Assembly: GCA_029548585.1 (NCBI GenBank)
Contig: JAKPNC010000248.1
Span: 1-31,577, forward strand
Origin: a bacterium
GTDB taxonomy: Bacteria; Ratteibacteria; UBA8468; B48-G9; JAFGKM01
Direction of reading: 5' to 3'
DNA: 31,577 bases
In this document: in pieces, positions 8,256 through 15,996 of the stretch
Position numbering within the stretch: position 1 is the first letter of the stretch
How the letters are laid out: each line of letters starts with the position of its first letter
Notes under the pieces: model-generated
Databases searched by the model: none
Seen by the model: only the letters and a program-made list of their open reading frames with translations
Told to the model about the DNA's origin: nothing
Made by a program: the position numbers and the translations under genes

Positions 8256-9242
8256 TCACTTTACAGGATATCCGGGATCCTGTTTCCCCTTTTCTCCGCT
8301 TCTGTAGGAATAGATGTAAGGTATGGCAAAATCGACCATGGAGCTCTTCTGGAAAGCCTTGAATATAATCTTGTTTATCTCGTGGGATATCCTGGGCCTC
8401 TGGGTGGCGAGGGTAGTATATCTTAGCCTCATGTATATGCCGTAATCATAAACATCTGCCCTCACGTACGGTTCGTTTCCCGTCTTCTCTATTATATCGG
8501 CAGTAACCTCCCTTGCCGCGGAAACGAGTATTTTTTCCGCCTCGTCCCAGTCGGAATCGAGGGTTATACGCCATACGACCTCATCAAGGGAATACGGTTC
8601 CTCGTGCCTTGCAGTGTAATTTATAACCACCTGGCTGAAGAGCATGGCGTTGGGTATAAGGATATTCCTTCCACTCGCATCCTCGCTTCCCACCGTTCCG
8701 CCAACCTGGTTGAGCACCGTGTACATGAATCCTACCTCCACGACATCCCCCACCAGTCCAAGGGAAGAGAAAAGAATCCTGTCGCCTATCCTGAAGGGCC
8801 TCCTGAGCGTTATAAGAACCCAGGCGGCGATTCCGCTTACAGGCGCCTGGAGCGACCAGCCGAGAAGCAGTCCCATGAAGCTCGCTCCGAAAACCCCGAA
8901 TATGGTCAGCTTGCCTATGCTCTCTATGAAGGCGATGACAATGGCCAGCCCGGCAAGGGTATGTATGAAACCGGTAAGCATCTTTGTCTCGCCCAGGGGC
9001 CCCCTCTTCTTCCTTACTATGATCCCCGTGGTGAAGGAGAGAACGGAAGCTATCACCAGTATAAGGAAGACAATACCGAAGAACCTGACGAAGGATTTTC
9101 CTTCTGATATGTGTCCCATGGTGATGCCTCTGGTATAGAGCGAAAAACTGATCACGGCCAGGAAACATATAGAGAGGAAATAGAAATAGGGAGGTTTTCT
9201 CCTCTTGAGTCCGTTTATGTCGATCCTTTCTGCCTGGTTCAT
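8256..9242 (-). CDS. MscS-type mechanosensitive ion channel
   Basis: Small-conductance mechanosensitive channel in the inner membrane. From the chosen ATG the protein is 328 residues, with membrane segments at about 18-38, 52-75 and 92-125, a glycine/alanine-rich pore helix, then the MscS beta-domain signature RRPFRIGDRI and a C-terminal alpha/beta domain. The longer frame opens at 9266, but AAGGAG sits seven bases before the ATG at 9242 (MNQAER), which decides the start. It is the first gene of an operon with mgtE and ClC, driven by the promoter at 9287-9315. MscS family members can also pass amino acids or other solutes; that is not resolved here. Confidence 0.92.
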   Translation of the reverse strand: MNQAERIDINGLKRRKPPYFYFLSICFLAVISFSLYTRGITMGHISEGKSFVRFFGIVFLILVIASVLSFTTGIIVRKKRGPLGETKMLTGFIHTLAGLAIVIAFIESIGKLTIFGVFGASFMGLLLGWSLQAPVSGIAAWVLITLRRPFRIGDRILFSSLGLVGDVVEVGFMYTVLNQVGGTVGSEDASGRNILIPNAMLFSQVVINYTARHEEPYSLDEVVWRITLDSDWDEAEKILVSAAREVTADIIEKTGNEPYVRADVYDYGIYMRLRYTTLATQRPRISHEINKIIFKAFQKSSMVDFAIPYIYSYRSGEKGKQDPGYPVK

Positions 9243-9286
9243 TTGTATTCTCCTTAAAAACGTCATTTGCCGCTTTAACTCCTAAA

Positions 9287-9315
9287 AGTCTAATACTTTC
9301 AATCCCTTTTGTCAA
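9287..9315 (-). promoter_or_regulatory. Sigma70-type promoter for the mscS-mgtE-ClC operon
   Basis: Read on the minus strand, TTGACA (9310-9315) is a perfect -35 and TAGACT (9287-9292) a fair -10 (4 of 6), separated by exactly 17 bases. The predicted start would lie near 9280, giving a leader of about 38 bases before the ATG at 9242. Confidence 0.7.
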
Positions 9316-9826
9316 TCAGGAAGCGGGTAAAACAAATTCGGCAAACACAAGAAAAACATTATGCCTGCGGCTCTGTAAACGGCAGCCGGATCCTCCTTCA
9401 CCAGGGGCAGAAGGAAAAGATTCCGTTGCTTGCATGTTCTTCTTCCTCTCCTCTGGGGGAGAGGATTGAGGTGAGGGGGTCTTTAAGACAGGATGAGAAG
9501 AACGGGGAGTGAACCAACATAACAACAAATAACCCCCTCATCCCTCTTGCCCTGCGGGCTTCGTCAACGGGCTTTCTCTACGTTAAAACTTTGCGGCAGT
9601 CACCAGATAAGCACTCAGGCACCCGGAGGCTTAAAAAAACGAGGGTCCTGGCGAAAGCCTGAAATCTTTGCAGGCATAATACCGGTAATACTCAATATAA
9701 TCCACGCTTTCTATTTACCCCTGGGGGTGAAAAAAGAAAGATGGAGAAATAGTTAGAGGCGGGATAAAAAATGGCGTTCCGTTCACGTCCTCTTCGTATT
9801 CATCTGCCTTGCCCGCTCATGAATCA
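9316..9826. other. Non-coding stretch between two minus-strand operons
   Basis: No convincing gene here. A 69-codon plus-strand frame at 9547-9756 ends in a hydrophobic, basic-tailed segment (ILNIIHAFYLPLGV) but has no ribosome-binding site and no clear family. A 70-codon minus-strand frame at 9316-9528 is the translation of the GC-rich inverted repeat. The main content is the inverted-repeat element at 9444-9540, described separately. No clear Rho-independent terminator was seen for the aldo/keto reductase gene that ends at 9827. Confidence 0.6.
9444..9540. repeat. Intergenic palindromic element with inverted arms
   Basis: Two nested symmetric parts: a hairpin TCCTCTCC (9444-9451) / GGAGAGGA (9458-9465), and a 9-bp perfect inverted pair TGAGGGGGT (9472-9480) / ACCCCCTCA (9532-9540) about 50 bases apart. 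The purine/pyrimidine style (runs like gaggtgaggggg and ccccctcatccctc) resembles dispersed intergenic repeats seen in many bacterial genomes. Whether it is repeated elsewhere in this genome cannot be seen here. Confidence 0.5.
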
Positions 9827-10945
9827 TCAGACATTTTCAAAAGCTTCTGAAGCTTCTGACATCATCCCGCTTATCGGAAGATGGTAAGGGCACCTCTCCT
9901 CGCATACCTTGCAGGCGATGCAGGAACTCGCCCTGGCCTCAAGCTTCTTGTATGATTCAATGACGCTTTCCTTCCTTGTCCTGCGCCATTCCATAAGGTT
10001 CTTGAGCACCGCAGGGATATTGATTTCCCGGGGGCATGGCCTGCAGTAGCCGCACTGGCGGCAGAATTCGCTTCCCCATTTGCCCGCTTCTTCCTCAAAT
10101 TCCCTTATATCCTGCCCGGTAAGTCCGTATGCCGGGTCGCCCGCCTTGACATCTTCTTCGAGCTGTTTCATGTTATCTATTCCGGGGGTCACGGCGTGGA
10201 CGTAGGGATTCTGGACGACGTAACGGATAAGCTTCAGGGCGGAAAGGCTCTTTCCTTTCTCGTCCGGGCTCATCAGTGAGCTTCCGCCAAGAGGTTTCAT
10301 GACGGTAATGCCTATATCATGCTTCTTTGCCAGGGGAAAGAGTTTTTCGGATGTCTCTCTCAGGTTTTCCCTGTCTCCGGCAGACCTCTTCCTGTGAAGT
10401 ATGTTGTAAGAGACGGTGAGGACATCCACGTCTCCCGTCTCGATCATCATCTTTGCAACCTCGTAGCCGCCGTGAGTTGAAAATCCGATGAACCTGACTT
10501 TTCCTTCCTTCTTCGCCTTCTTGAGGACGTCATATATGCCGCAGTCAATTACCTTTCTGAAAGATTCCGGCGAACTGACGTCGTGGAGCTGGTATATGTC
10601 CACGGTGTCAGTCTGGAGCCTCCTGAGGCTTGTCTCGAGCGAGGCAGCCGTCTCTTCCGGCTTGTCGCTGACCTGGTACACGTGGGTCCGGCTTAGTATC
10701 ACGGCTTCTTTTCTCCTCGTTTTCATTACCATGCCGAGACCTTCTTCCGGAATACCGCCCCCGTAAACGTAGGCGGTATCGAATATGTTTACGCCCAGGT
10801 CGAGCGCCCTGTTGATTATCCGTACGATCTCGGGCAGTCCATTCCTGTCAGGAGTGCATAGTTTGCCCCTGGTTGCAAAGCCAAGACCGCCAACCCCTAC
10901 CACGGAGACCTTTAAACCTGTTTTCCCAAGAACCCGGTATTCCAT
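9827..10945 (-). CDS. Aldo/keto reductase with C-terminal 2[4Fe-4S] domain
   Basis: A 372-residue fusion of an aldo/keto reductase TIM barrel (about 1-285) with a ferredoxin-like tail. The tail has Cys295/298/301/304 (CRQCGYCRPC) and Cys342/345/348/352 (CIACKVCEERC), each followed by proline, so two [4Fe-4S] clusters are expected. In the barrel, Asp56 and Tyr61 (FDTAYVY) and His121 (YQLHD) match three of the four catalytic residues. The usual lysine after the third strand appears as Arg86 (AVILSR). A clear AAAGGAGAG precedes the ATG. It lies about 30 bases after korB, so it may be co-transcribed and could link ferredoxin from KorAB to a carbonyl substrate; that is inference. Confidence 0.9.
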   Translation of the reverse strand: MEYRVLGKTGLKVSVVGVGGLGFATRGKLCTPDRNGLPEIVRIINRALDLGVNIFDTAYVYGGGIPEEGLGMVMKTRRKEAVILSRTHVYQVSDKPEETAASLETSLRRLQTDTVDIYQLHDVSSPESFRKVIDCGIYDVLKKAKKEGKVRFIGFSTHGGYEVAKMMIETGDVDVLTVSYNILHRKRSAGDRENLRETSEKLFPLAKKHDIGITVMKPLGGSSLMSPDEKGKSLSALKLIRYVVQNPYVHAVTPGIDNMKQLEEDVKAGDPAYGLTGQDIREFEEEAGKWGSEFCRQCGYCRPCPREINIPAVLKNLMEWRRTRKESVIESYKKLEARASSCIACKVCEERCPYHLPISGMMSEASEAFENV

Positions 10946-10975
10946 TTTCCGCTCTCCTTTATCACGTTGATGAAG

Positions 10976-11731
10976 CTATGCGATCGCATCCTGCTTTCTC
11001 ATGTAGATTATTCCGAGAGGCAGCTTTTCGTTTTCTATGGAAGCCATGAAGGCCTTCTCCCTGTCATGCGGATCGTAATTCTCTCCCAGGTAGAAGGTAT
11101 GCTCCCGGAACCACCTGTAAGTATTTATCCTGTTGAATGTAACACACGGCTGAAGGATGTCAACAAGGGAAAACCCCCTGTGAAGCACTGCCTTCTTTAT
11201 GATTTCAGCCGACATGTCCCGGTCTCCGGAAAAAACCCGGGCCGCAAAAGAAACGTTAAGGGCAATGGCGGTGCTTAAAGGGTTGAAAGGCTCCATCTCT
11301 ACACCGTCAGGCTGGAGTGGATTTCTGAAACCCCTTGGGCTGGTCGGGGAAGCCTGCCCCTTGGTCAGGCCGTATACCATGTTATTGTGAACGACCAGGG
11401 TCAAATCAGTATTCCTCCTGATGGTATGAACGAAATGGTTGCCGCCTTCTCCATAGGTGCACCCGTCCCCGCTTTCTGCAATAACGGTCAGGCCTGGATT
11501 TGCAAGCTTTATCCCGACTGCTGCAGGAAGCGCCCTGCCGTGAAGTCCGTTGAAATAATTCACTTCAAGATACTGGGGAAGTTTTGCCGCCTGGCCTATC
11601 CCGGAAACAAAAACAAGGCTGGAAGGATCCAGGCCAATCTCCCTTATAACTCTCTCCATCGTTTCAAGAATTGCGAAATTTCCGCAACCCGGACACCATG
11701 CGGTATCACTGCGAGGGGTCTCTTTATTCAT
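10976..11731 (-). CDS. korB: 2-oxoacid:ferredoxin oxidoreductase, beta (TPP) subunit
   Basis: Thiamine-pyrophosphate subunit that decarboxylates a 2-oxoacid and passes electrons to ferredoxin, paired with KorA. The 251 residues carry the TPP motif GDGCTYGEGGNH starting at residue 88, with the downstream NN at about 116-117. Cys13 and Cys16 (WCPGCGN) and a later Cys in QPCVTFN are cluster ligands, but the third ligand, normally Cys in GIGCSS, is Gln47 here (GIGQAAK). Such Gln-containing beta subunits are, as far as I recall, a recurrent subfamily. The start overlaps the korA stop (ATGA) with AAAGGAAATCAA before it, so translation is coupled. The substrate could be 2-oxoglutarate, pyruvate or a branched or aromatic oxoacid. 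Confidence 0.9.
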   Translation of the reverse strand: MNKETPRSDTAWCPGCGNFAILETMERVIREIGLDPSSLVFVSGIGQAAKLPQYLEVNYFNGLHGRALPAAVGIKLANPGLTVIAESGDGCTYGEGGNHFVHTIRRNTDLTLVVHNNMVYGLTKGQASPTSPRGFRNPLQPDGVEMEPFNPLSTAIALNVSFAARVFSGDRDMSAEIIKKAVLHRGFSLVDILQPCVTFNRINTYRWFREHTFYLGENYDPHDREKAFMASIENEKLPLGIIYMRKQDAIA

Positions 11732-13413
11732 TTGATTTCCTTTAGAAGAAGTTCCTTCATTTCCTCGACCGAAAAGGGAAGCCCGTTATATTTTGTAATA
11801 CGCCTCCCGATCCTGAACCCGGTCTCCCTGGCAATAAGATCGGCAAATTGTCCGGTAAGGTTATTCTCTATACCTATGACCTTTTCTGCCCTTTCAAGGT
11901 ACTTTATTACATCTCCGCCAAGAGGGTAAAGCTGGCTGAAATGGAGAAAACCCAAGCCCCCGATCCCGGTTCTTTCCATCGCCTCTCTTATAATATGGTA
12001 TGTGGAGCCCCATCCAACCAGCAATATCCTGTACTCCCTGTCACCGAAGAAGCCGGGCTCCGGGGCCTCTTTTTTCATGGTATCGAGCTTCTTCCACCTC
12101 TTTTCAACCATCCTTTTTCTGGTATCCATATCCTCGGTTATGAAGCCGTCTTCATCGTGCTCGTCGCTGTCAATCCTGACGAGTCCCTCCCCGTAACCGG
12201 GAATACCCCTTGGGGATATGCCGTTTTCAGTCAGAAGATATCTTTTGTAACCCTTTTTTGTCCTGACAACACCTTCCCCGTAAGCCTTCTTTTCAATGAC
12301 AGGGAGAGAGGCAATATCATAGTAAGAATCAAGATAATATTGGTCGGTGAGTATGAAAACCGGAGACTGGTAAGAGGATGCAAGGTCAAAAGCCCGCTTT
12401 GAAAGTGATATGCCCTCCTCAATGGTGCCTGGCGCAAGGATAATCCTTGGAAATTCTCCATGTCCCGAATAAAGGGCAAGGTTGAGATCCCCCTGTTCCG
12501 TCCTGGTTGGCAAGCCTGTTGCCGGACCTGGCCTCTGGGCTATATGAATAACAACTGGTATCTCCGCCATTCCGGCAAGGCTCACGCCTTCTTCCATGAG
12601 GGCAAAACCTCCTCCGGAGGTATTGGCCATCGCCCTTGCTCCCGCGTAAGAAGCCCCCAGGACCATGTTTATGGCAGATATCTCGTCTTCCGCCTGTTCC
12701 GTCACGATAGATTCTTCCCGGCCCTTCCCGGCAAGGTATGTGAATACCCCCGTTGAAGGAGACATGGGATAAGCGGATATAAAATTGCATCCTCCCGCAA
12801 TCGCCCCCATGCCTATAGCCTGAGACCCGTTGACCAGTATCCCTTTTCTTTTTCCGTCAGGCCTGTCAGGAACCGGAGGAGATACCCTGCCTTTTATACC
12901 AGCTCCCTCACGGTATCCTTCCTCAAGGGCTTTGAGATTCTTTCCGACAATATCGGCTCCCTTCCTGCCGAATACGCTCTCCATGTGGCGGGAAGGGACT
13001 GCGGGATCTATTTCCAGGAGAGAAAGGATGACACCGGTGGCCACCACGTTTGAAAAAACCGGATTGCCTATCTTTGAGGCAATGGCCCGGAAGTCAACGT
13101 TTTCCATGATACCGCTGCGGCATTGCCCGGTCTCCCCGATGACAAGGGTTGAAGCCGATATCCTGTCCGAGATCCTTTTCAGGATCTCCCTGTCAAGGGC
13201 CAGCAGTATGTCTATCCTGTCCGTGCAGGCTCGCACGGGCCGGGATGAAACCCTCAGGCCGGTTGAATTCGAACCTCCCCTGACCCTGCTCATATACTCC
13301 TTGGTTGCAAATACGTGATAACCCTGCCCAAGGAATATGTCTGAGAGAAGAGTTTCCACAGTCTGTATTCCCTGACCCGCCTGTCCCGTTATAAGTATTG
13401 ATATGTCGTCCAT
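11728..13413 (-). CDS. korA: 2-oxoacid:ferredoxin oxidoreductase, fused gamma-alpha subunit
   Basis: A 561-residue subunit with the gamma domain at the N-terminus (1 to about 185, ITGQAGQGIQTVETLL and the RGGSNSTG segment) and the alpha domain after it (GSQAIGMGAIAGGCNFISAY, then YPMSPSTGV, then TEQAEDEISAINMVLGAS). Gamma-alpha fusion with a separate beta subunit is the KorAB/two-subunit layout. No ferredoxin-like delta subunit is present, so free ferredoxin is the likely acceptor. The ATG at 13413 has no evident Shine-Dalgarno; the start fits the gamma domain N-terminus. It is the first gene of korA-korB-aldo/keto reductase. The repeat region at 13.5-13.7 kb separates it from the oxygen-defence block upstream. 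Confidence 0.92.
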   Translation of the reverse strand: MDDISILITGQAGQGIQTVETLLSDIFLGQGYHVFATKEYMSRVRGGSNSTGLRVSSRPVRACTDRIDILLALDREILKRISDRISASTLVIGETGQCRSGIMENVDFRAIASKIGNPVFSNVVATGVILSLLEIDPAVPSRHMESVFGRKGADIVGKNLKALEEGYREGAGIKGRVSPPVPDRPDGKRKGILVNGSQAIGMGAIAGGCNFISAYPMSPSTGVFTYLAGKGREESIVTEQAEDEISAINMVLGASYAGARAMANTSGGGFALMEEGVSLAGMAEIPVVIHIAQRPGPATGLPTRTEQGDLNLALYSGHGEFPRIILAPGTIEEGISLSKRAFDLASSYQSPVFILTDQYYLDSYYDIASLPVIEKKAYGEGVVRTKKGYKRYLLTENGISPRGIPGYGEGLVRIDSDEHDEDGFITEDMDTRKRMVEKRWKKLDTMKKEAPEPGFFGDREYRILLVGWGSTYHIIREAMERTGIGGLGFLHFSQLYPLGGDVIKYLERAEKVIGIENNLTGQFADLIARETGFRIGRRITKYNGLPFSVEEMKELLLKEIK

Positions 13414-13515
13414 ATGTGTATGAAATATGTTAACGGCTACTACAAACGCATTAAGTTTTTATCTCTTTATCCCATCCTCTTTTCAGGAGGAACGCATTAT
13501 AAAGCCTGCGGCTAC

Positions 13516-13551
13516 CAGGATGAAAGAATATCGGGATTAGATATTCATCCA
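13516..13551. repeat. Direct repeat copy 1 (ferritin-like gene tail duplicate)
   Basis: This 36-bp block is 33/36 identical to 13680-13715, 164 bases away. The second copy spans the last four sense codons and stop of the ferritin-like gene, so copy 1 is a detached duplicate of that gene's 3' end. The three differences are at positions 14, 16 and 28 of the repeat. Confidence 0.85.
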
Positions 13552-13587
13552 CATTAAAGACCGTGTTCACCCATATTAAAGACCGGT
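13544..13587. repeat. Two tandem 22-bp units
   Basis: Units 13544-13565 and 13566-13587 share 18 of 22 bases, with the core ATTAAAGACCG identical. The first unit begins inside direct repeat copy 1. Function unknown. Confidence 0.7.
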
Positions 13588-13596
13588 TTAATTTCG

Positions 13597-13683
13597 CCTG
13601 AGAGCAAGGCGGCAAGAAGCTGGCAATGAAACGTATGCTTATACGTTGAAGAAGCCGGCGACGATGCCAACGACGCTCTCAGG
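13597..13683. repeat. 87-bp palindromic element
   Basis: Bounded by a perfect 9-bp inverted repeat, CCTGAGAGC (13597-13605) and GCTCTCAGG (13675-13683), with a central hairpin AACGTAT-GCTT-ATACGTT (13630-13647). It can fold as one long imperfect hairpin. The right arm overlaps the first bases of direct repeat copy 2. The core sequence looks like dispersed small intergenic palindromes I have seen in other anaerobic proteobacterial-type genomes, but I cannot verify that here. Confidence 0.65.
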
Positions 13684-13715
13684 ATGAAAGAAGACCGGGA
13701 TTAGATGTTCATCCA
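13680..13715. repeat. Direct repeat copy 2 (overlaps ferritin-like gene stop)
   Basis: Partner of 13516-13551. It includes the TAA stop (13701-13703, minus strand) and last four sense codons of the ferritin-like gene at 13701-14204. The two copies flank the palindromic element. Confidence 0.85.
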
Positions 13716-14204
13716 GTTCCACACCTTGCTCTCCTCCTTCTCCAGCCAGTCCGAAGTGCCTGAAAGATACGAGTAAACATTCGATATTGAATCGAGATGG
13801 TTTTTCTCCTCCTTCATTAGAAATTTGAGAAAGACTTTTTCGTTTTCGTCTTTGGATTCGTTATAAAATTTGCTGTAAGCGGCATATCCCTTCTTTTCCA
13901 GGTCCATGGCGTTTTTGTATATGTCGAGGTTGTTTTCTGCCGGTATCCTTTTCGCTTTGAACTGGTCGAAAAATGATTTTACCTCCTTTTCAACAAGGTT
14001 TCTTTCAGATACATCCAATACATTCCCCGAGAAAACGCCCGAATAGAACTTCTCTATCCTCTCGGCGTGATCTATCTCCTGTCTCGCCAGCGTGTAGAAA
14101 AGGGTCTTGCTCAAAGGATTGTCCGTGCCGGATGCAAGATCCAGATAAAAGGATGTCCCTTCTTTTTCAAAACCGAGCGCAAATTCAAATATTTTCCTGT
14201 CCAT
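13701..14204 (-). CDS. Rubrerythrin/ferritin-like diiron protein
   Basis: A 167-residue four-helix protein of the ferritin-like superfamily without a rubredoxin tail. The diiron pattern is complete: Glu15 (FEKEG), Glu43-x-x-His46 (EIDHAER), Glu103 (LEKKG) and Glu133-x-x-His136 (EEKNH). Proteins of this type reduce peroxide or handle iron in anaerobes. AAAGGAGATG precedes the ATG. It is the last gene of the oxygen-defence block, about 83 bases after zupT. Its extreme 3' end is duplicated downstream (13516-13551). Whether it acts as a peroxidase or an oxygen/iron sensor is unknown. Confidence 0.85.
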   Translation of the reverse strand: MDRKIFEFALGFEKEGTSFYLDLASGTDNPLSKTLFYTLARQEIDHAERIEKFYSGVFSGNVLDVSERNLVEKEVKSFFDQFKAKRIPAENNLDIYKNAMDLEKKGYAAYSKFYNESKDENEKVFLKFLMKEEKNHLDSISNVYSYLSGTSDWLEKEESKVWNWMNI

Positions 14205-14287
14205 TTTTTCATCTCCTTTCTTTTGTTTCCTTCTTTAACCTTTTTGACATTGTAAAGCACGCATTTCTTTCATTTGTCCCCGCCCGT

Positions 14288-15103
14288 TCATCCTAAGGAG
14301 ATATCAAGAATCATCATCAGGACGAATCCCAAGAGAAAACTCAGAGTCGAGATATCTGTATTTCCGGCCCTCTGAGTTTCAGGTATCACCTCTTCAACCA
14401 CTATGTAAATCATGGCCCCGGCCGCAAATGCAAGGGCATATGGCAGGATAGGCTTGAAGAAAGAAACAGCAAGGGCTCCAAGCACCCCGGCAAAAGGCTC
14501 CACCATGCCGGAAAGCTGCCCGTACCAGAAAGCCCTGCCTCTGCTTATGCCTGTGCCCTGCAGTGGAACCGAAACGGCCATACCCTCAGGAAGATTCTGC
14601 AGACCTATGCCGAGAGCCAGGGACGAAGCCATGGCAAACGTGGCTCCGGAAGCTGGAAACCTGAGGGATCCGAAAGCAACGCCCACTGCAAGCCCTTCAG
14701 GTATATTATGCAGGGTAATCGCAAGAACCAGCAGGAAAGAGAGGGAGACAGAACTACTCCCTAATCCTTCCTTCTCCTCGTAAGGCAGGTTGGGATGCAG
14801 GTGGGGTATGAGCCTGTCAAGGATGTACATGAATAAACTCCCCAGCAGGAATCCTGAAGAGGCAACCAGCCACGCAAGCATGCCGTTTTCCCCTGCAAAC
14901 GTTATGGCAGGCAGGAGAAGGGAAAAGAAGCTGGCGGCCACCATCACTCCGCCCGCAAAACCAAGCGAAGAGTCGAAGAACCTTCTCGAGGGCCGCCTGT
15001 GAAAAAAGACAAAAGAGGCCCCAAGGGCGGTAAGAAACCACGTGAAAAGAGTGGCAAGAAAAGCAAGAAGGACCGGGTTCAGGTCTTTAAAATTTGTCAT
15101 CAT
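14288..15103 (-). CDS. zupT: ZIP-family metal transporter
   Basis: Inner-membrane uptake of Zn2+, Fe2+ or Mn2+. The 271 residues have about eight membrane helices. The metal-binding helices are clear: HNIPEGLAVGVAFGS in helix IV and LQNLPEGMAVSVPL in helix V. A charged loop (PHLHPNLPYEEKEG) lies in the middle. Length and motifs match ZupT. The start overlaps the trxB-like stop (ATGATGA); either of the two adjacent ATGs could be used. Its place among iron-storage and oxygen-defence genes suggests iron or manganese as cargo, but selectivity cannot be read. Confidence 0.9.
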   Translation of the reverse strand: MMTNFKDLNPVLLAFLATLFTWFLTALGASFVFFHRRPSRRFFDSSLGFAGGVMVAASFFSLLLPAITFAGENGMLAWLVASSGFLLGSLFMYILDRLIPHLHPNLPYEEKEGLGSSSVSLSFLLVLAITLHNIPEGLAVGVAFGSLRFPASGATFAMASSLALGIGLQNLPEGMAVSVPLQGTGISRGRAFWYGQLSGMVEPFAGVLGALAVSFFKPILPYALAFAAGAMIYIVVEEVIPETQRAGNTDISTLSFLLGFVLMMILDISLG

Positions 15104-15996
15104 TTACCCGAATTAATATATTCAGATGCCGCTATGGCTGACTTGGCCCCTTCCCCGCACGCTATTATTATCTGCTTTTTGAAAACGTTGGTCACGTCTC
15201 CGGAAGCAAAGAGTCCCGGCACGGATGTTCTCGTTCCGCAATCTACTATTATCTCTCCGGAACCGTTCTTCTCAACCTCAGCTATGTGAGAATTGGGAAC
15301 GGATCCTATCTCCACAAGCACACCCTCCACGGGGATGTTCCCCCTGGTATCCCCCGAGACGGATATCTCCTTAACAAACTTGTCGCCCCTTATCCCTGTA
15401 ATACTGCTTCCCGTAAGGATTTCAACATTGGGGAAGCCTTTCAGCCTGTCGATGAGTATCCCGTCACCCGTCAGCTGACGGTTTCGCTCCACAATGTAAA
15501 CCCTTGAAGAGATGCGTACCATCTGAAGCGCGACCTCCAGCCCGGAGTTGCCCCCTCCAACAACAGCAACTCTCTTTCCTGCAAAAACAGGCCCGTCACA
15601 CGTTGCGCAGTATGTAATTCCCCTGTTGTAAAACTCTTCTTCCCCCGGGACGCTGAGCTTCCTGGGCTTCCTGCCCGTGCATACTATCACGCTTTTTGCC
15701 CGGTACTCTCCGCCGGCCGAATAAACTTTAAAAAAACCATCTCCCCTTTCGACCCGCCTCACCTCCTCGTTTTCCTTCAACCCTATGGTGAACTCCTTAA
15801 GGTGGGCGGCAAACTTCGCGGCAAGCTCCGGGCCTGTTATGTACTGGTGGCCCACGTAATTTTCTATGCCGGCGCTCATGAGAGTCTGGCCGCCGACGTC
15901 GAGAGTAAGCAGGAGAAAATCCATCTTCTTTCTTGCAAGATATATGCAAGCCGTTATGCCTGCGGGCCCTCCTCCCACGACTATTATCTCAAGCAT
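15100..15996 (-). CDS. trxB: Thioredoxin reductase-like flavoprotein
   Basis: A 298-residue FAD/NAD(P) disulfide reductase that should reduce the glutaredoxin-like protein encoded just upstream. It has an FAD motif VVGGGPAGITAC near residue 6, the redox pair Cys130/Cys133 (CATC) and a second nucleotide fold GGGNSGLEVAL from 147. After the second fold the NADPH-type HRR motif is absent; the segment reads VERNRQLTGD, and DGVLVEIG-type wording (EGVLVEIGSVPN) is closer to the AhpF C-terminal half. So NADH or another donor is possible. The start overlaps the glutaredoxin stop by one base (TAATG), showing coupled translation. Confidence 0.9.
   Translation of the reverse strand: MLEIIVVGGGPAGITACIYLARKKMDFLLLTLDVGGQTLMSAGIENYVGHQYITGPELAAKFAAHLKEFTIGLKENEEVRRVERGDGFFKVYSAGGEYRAKSVIVCTGRKPRKLSVPGEEEFYNRGITYCATCDGPVFAGKRVAVVGGGNSGLEVALQMVRISSRVYIVERNRQLTGDGILIDRLKGFPNVEILTGSSITGIRGDKFVKEISVSGDTRGNIPVEGVLVEIGSVPNSHIAEVEKNGSGEIIVDCGTRTSVPGLFASGDVTNVFKKQIIIACGEGAKSAIAASEYINSGK

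Larger units (their letters stand above)
13414..13700. other. korA upstream region packed with repeats
   Basis: Contains no gene. From right to left on the transcribed strand it holds the duplicated ferritin-like gene tail, the 87-bp palindromic element, two 22-bp tandem units and a possible minus-strand -10 TATAAT at about 13497-13502. That -10 lacks a convincing -35. A small stem (TCCTC/GAGGA) follows it. It is unclear whether korA has its own promoter or is read through from the upstream genes. Confidence 0.5.

Noticed and set aside
9547..9756. Small membrane protein gene (69 codons, Pmp3-like tail)
   Set aside because: Resemblance is limited to one hydrophobic stretch, there is no ribosome-binding site, and the first half is low-complexity repeat-like sequence.
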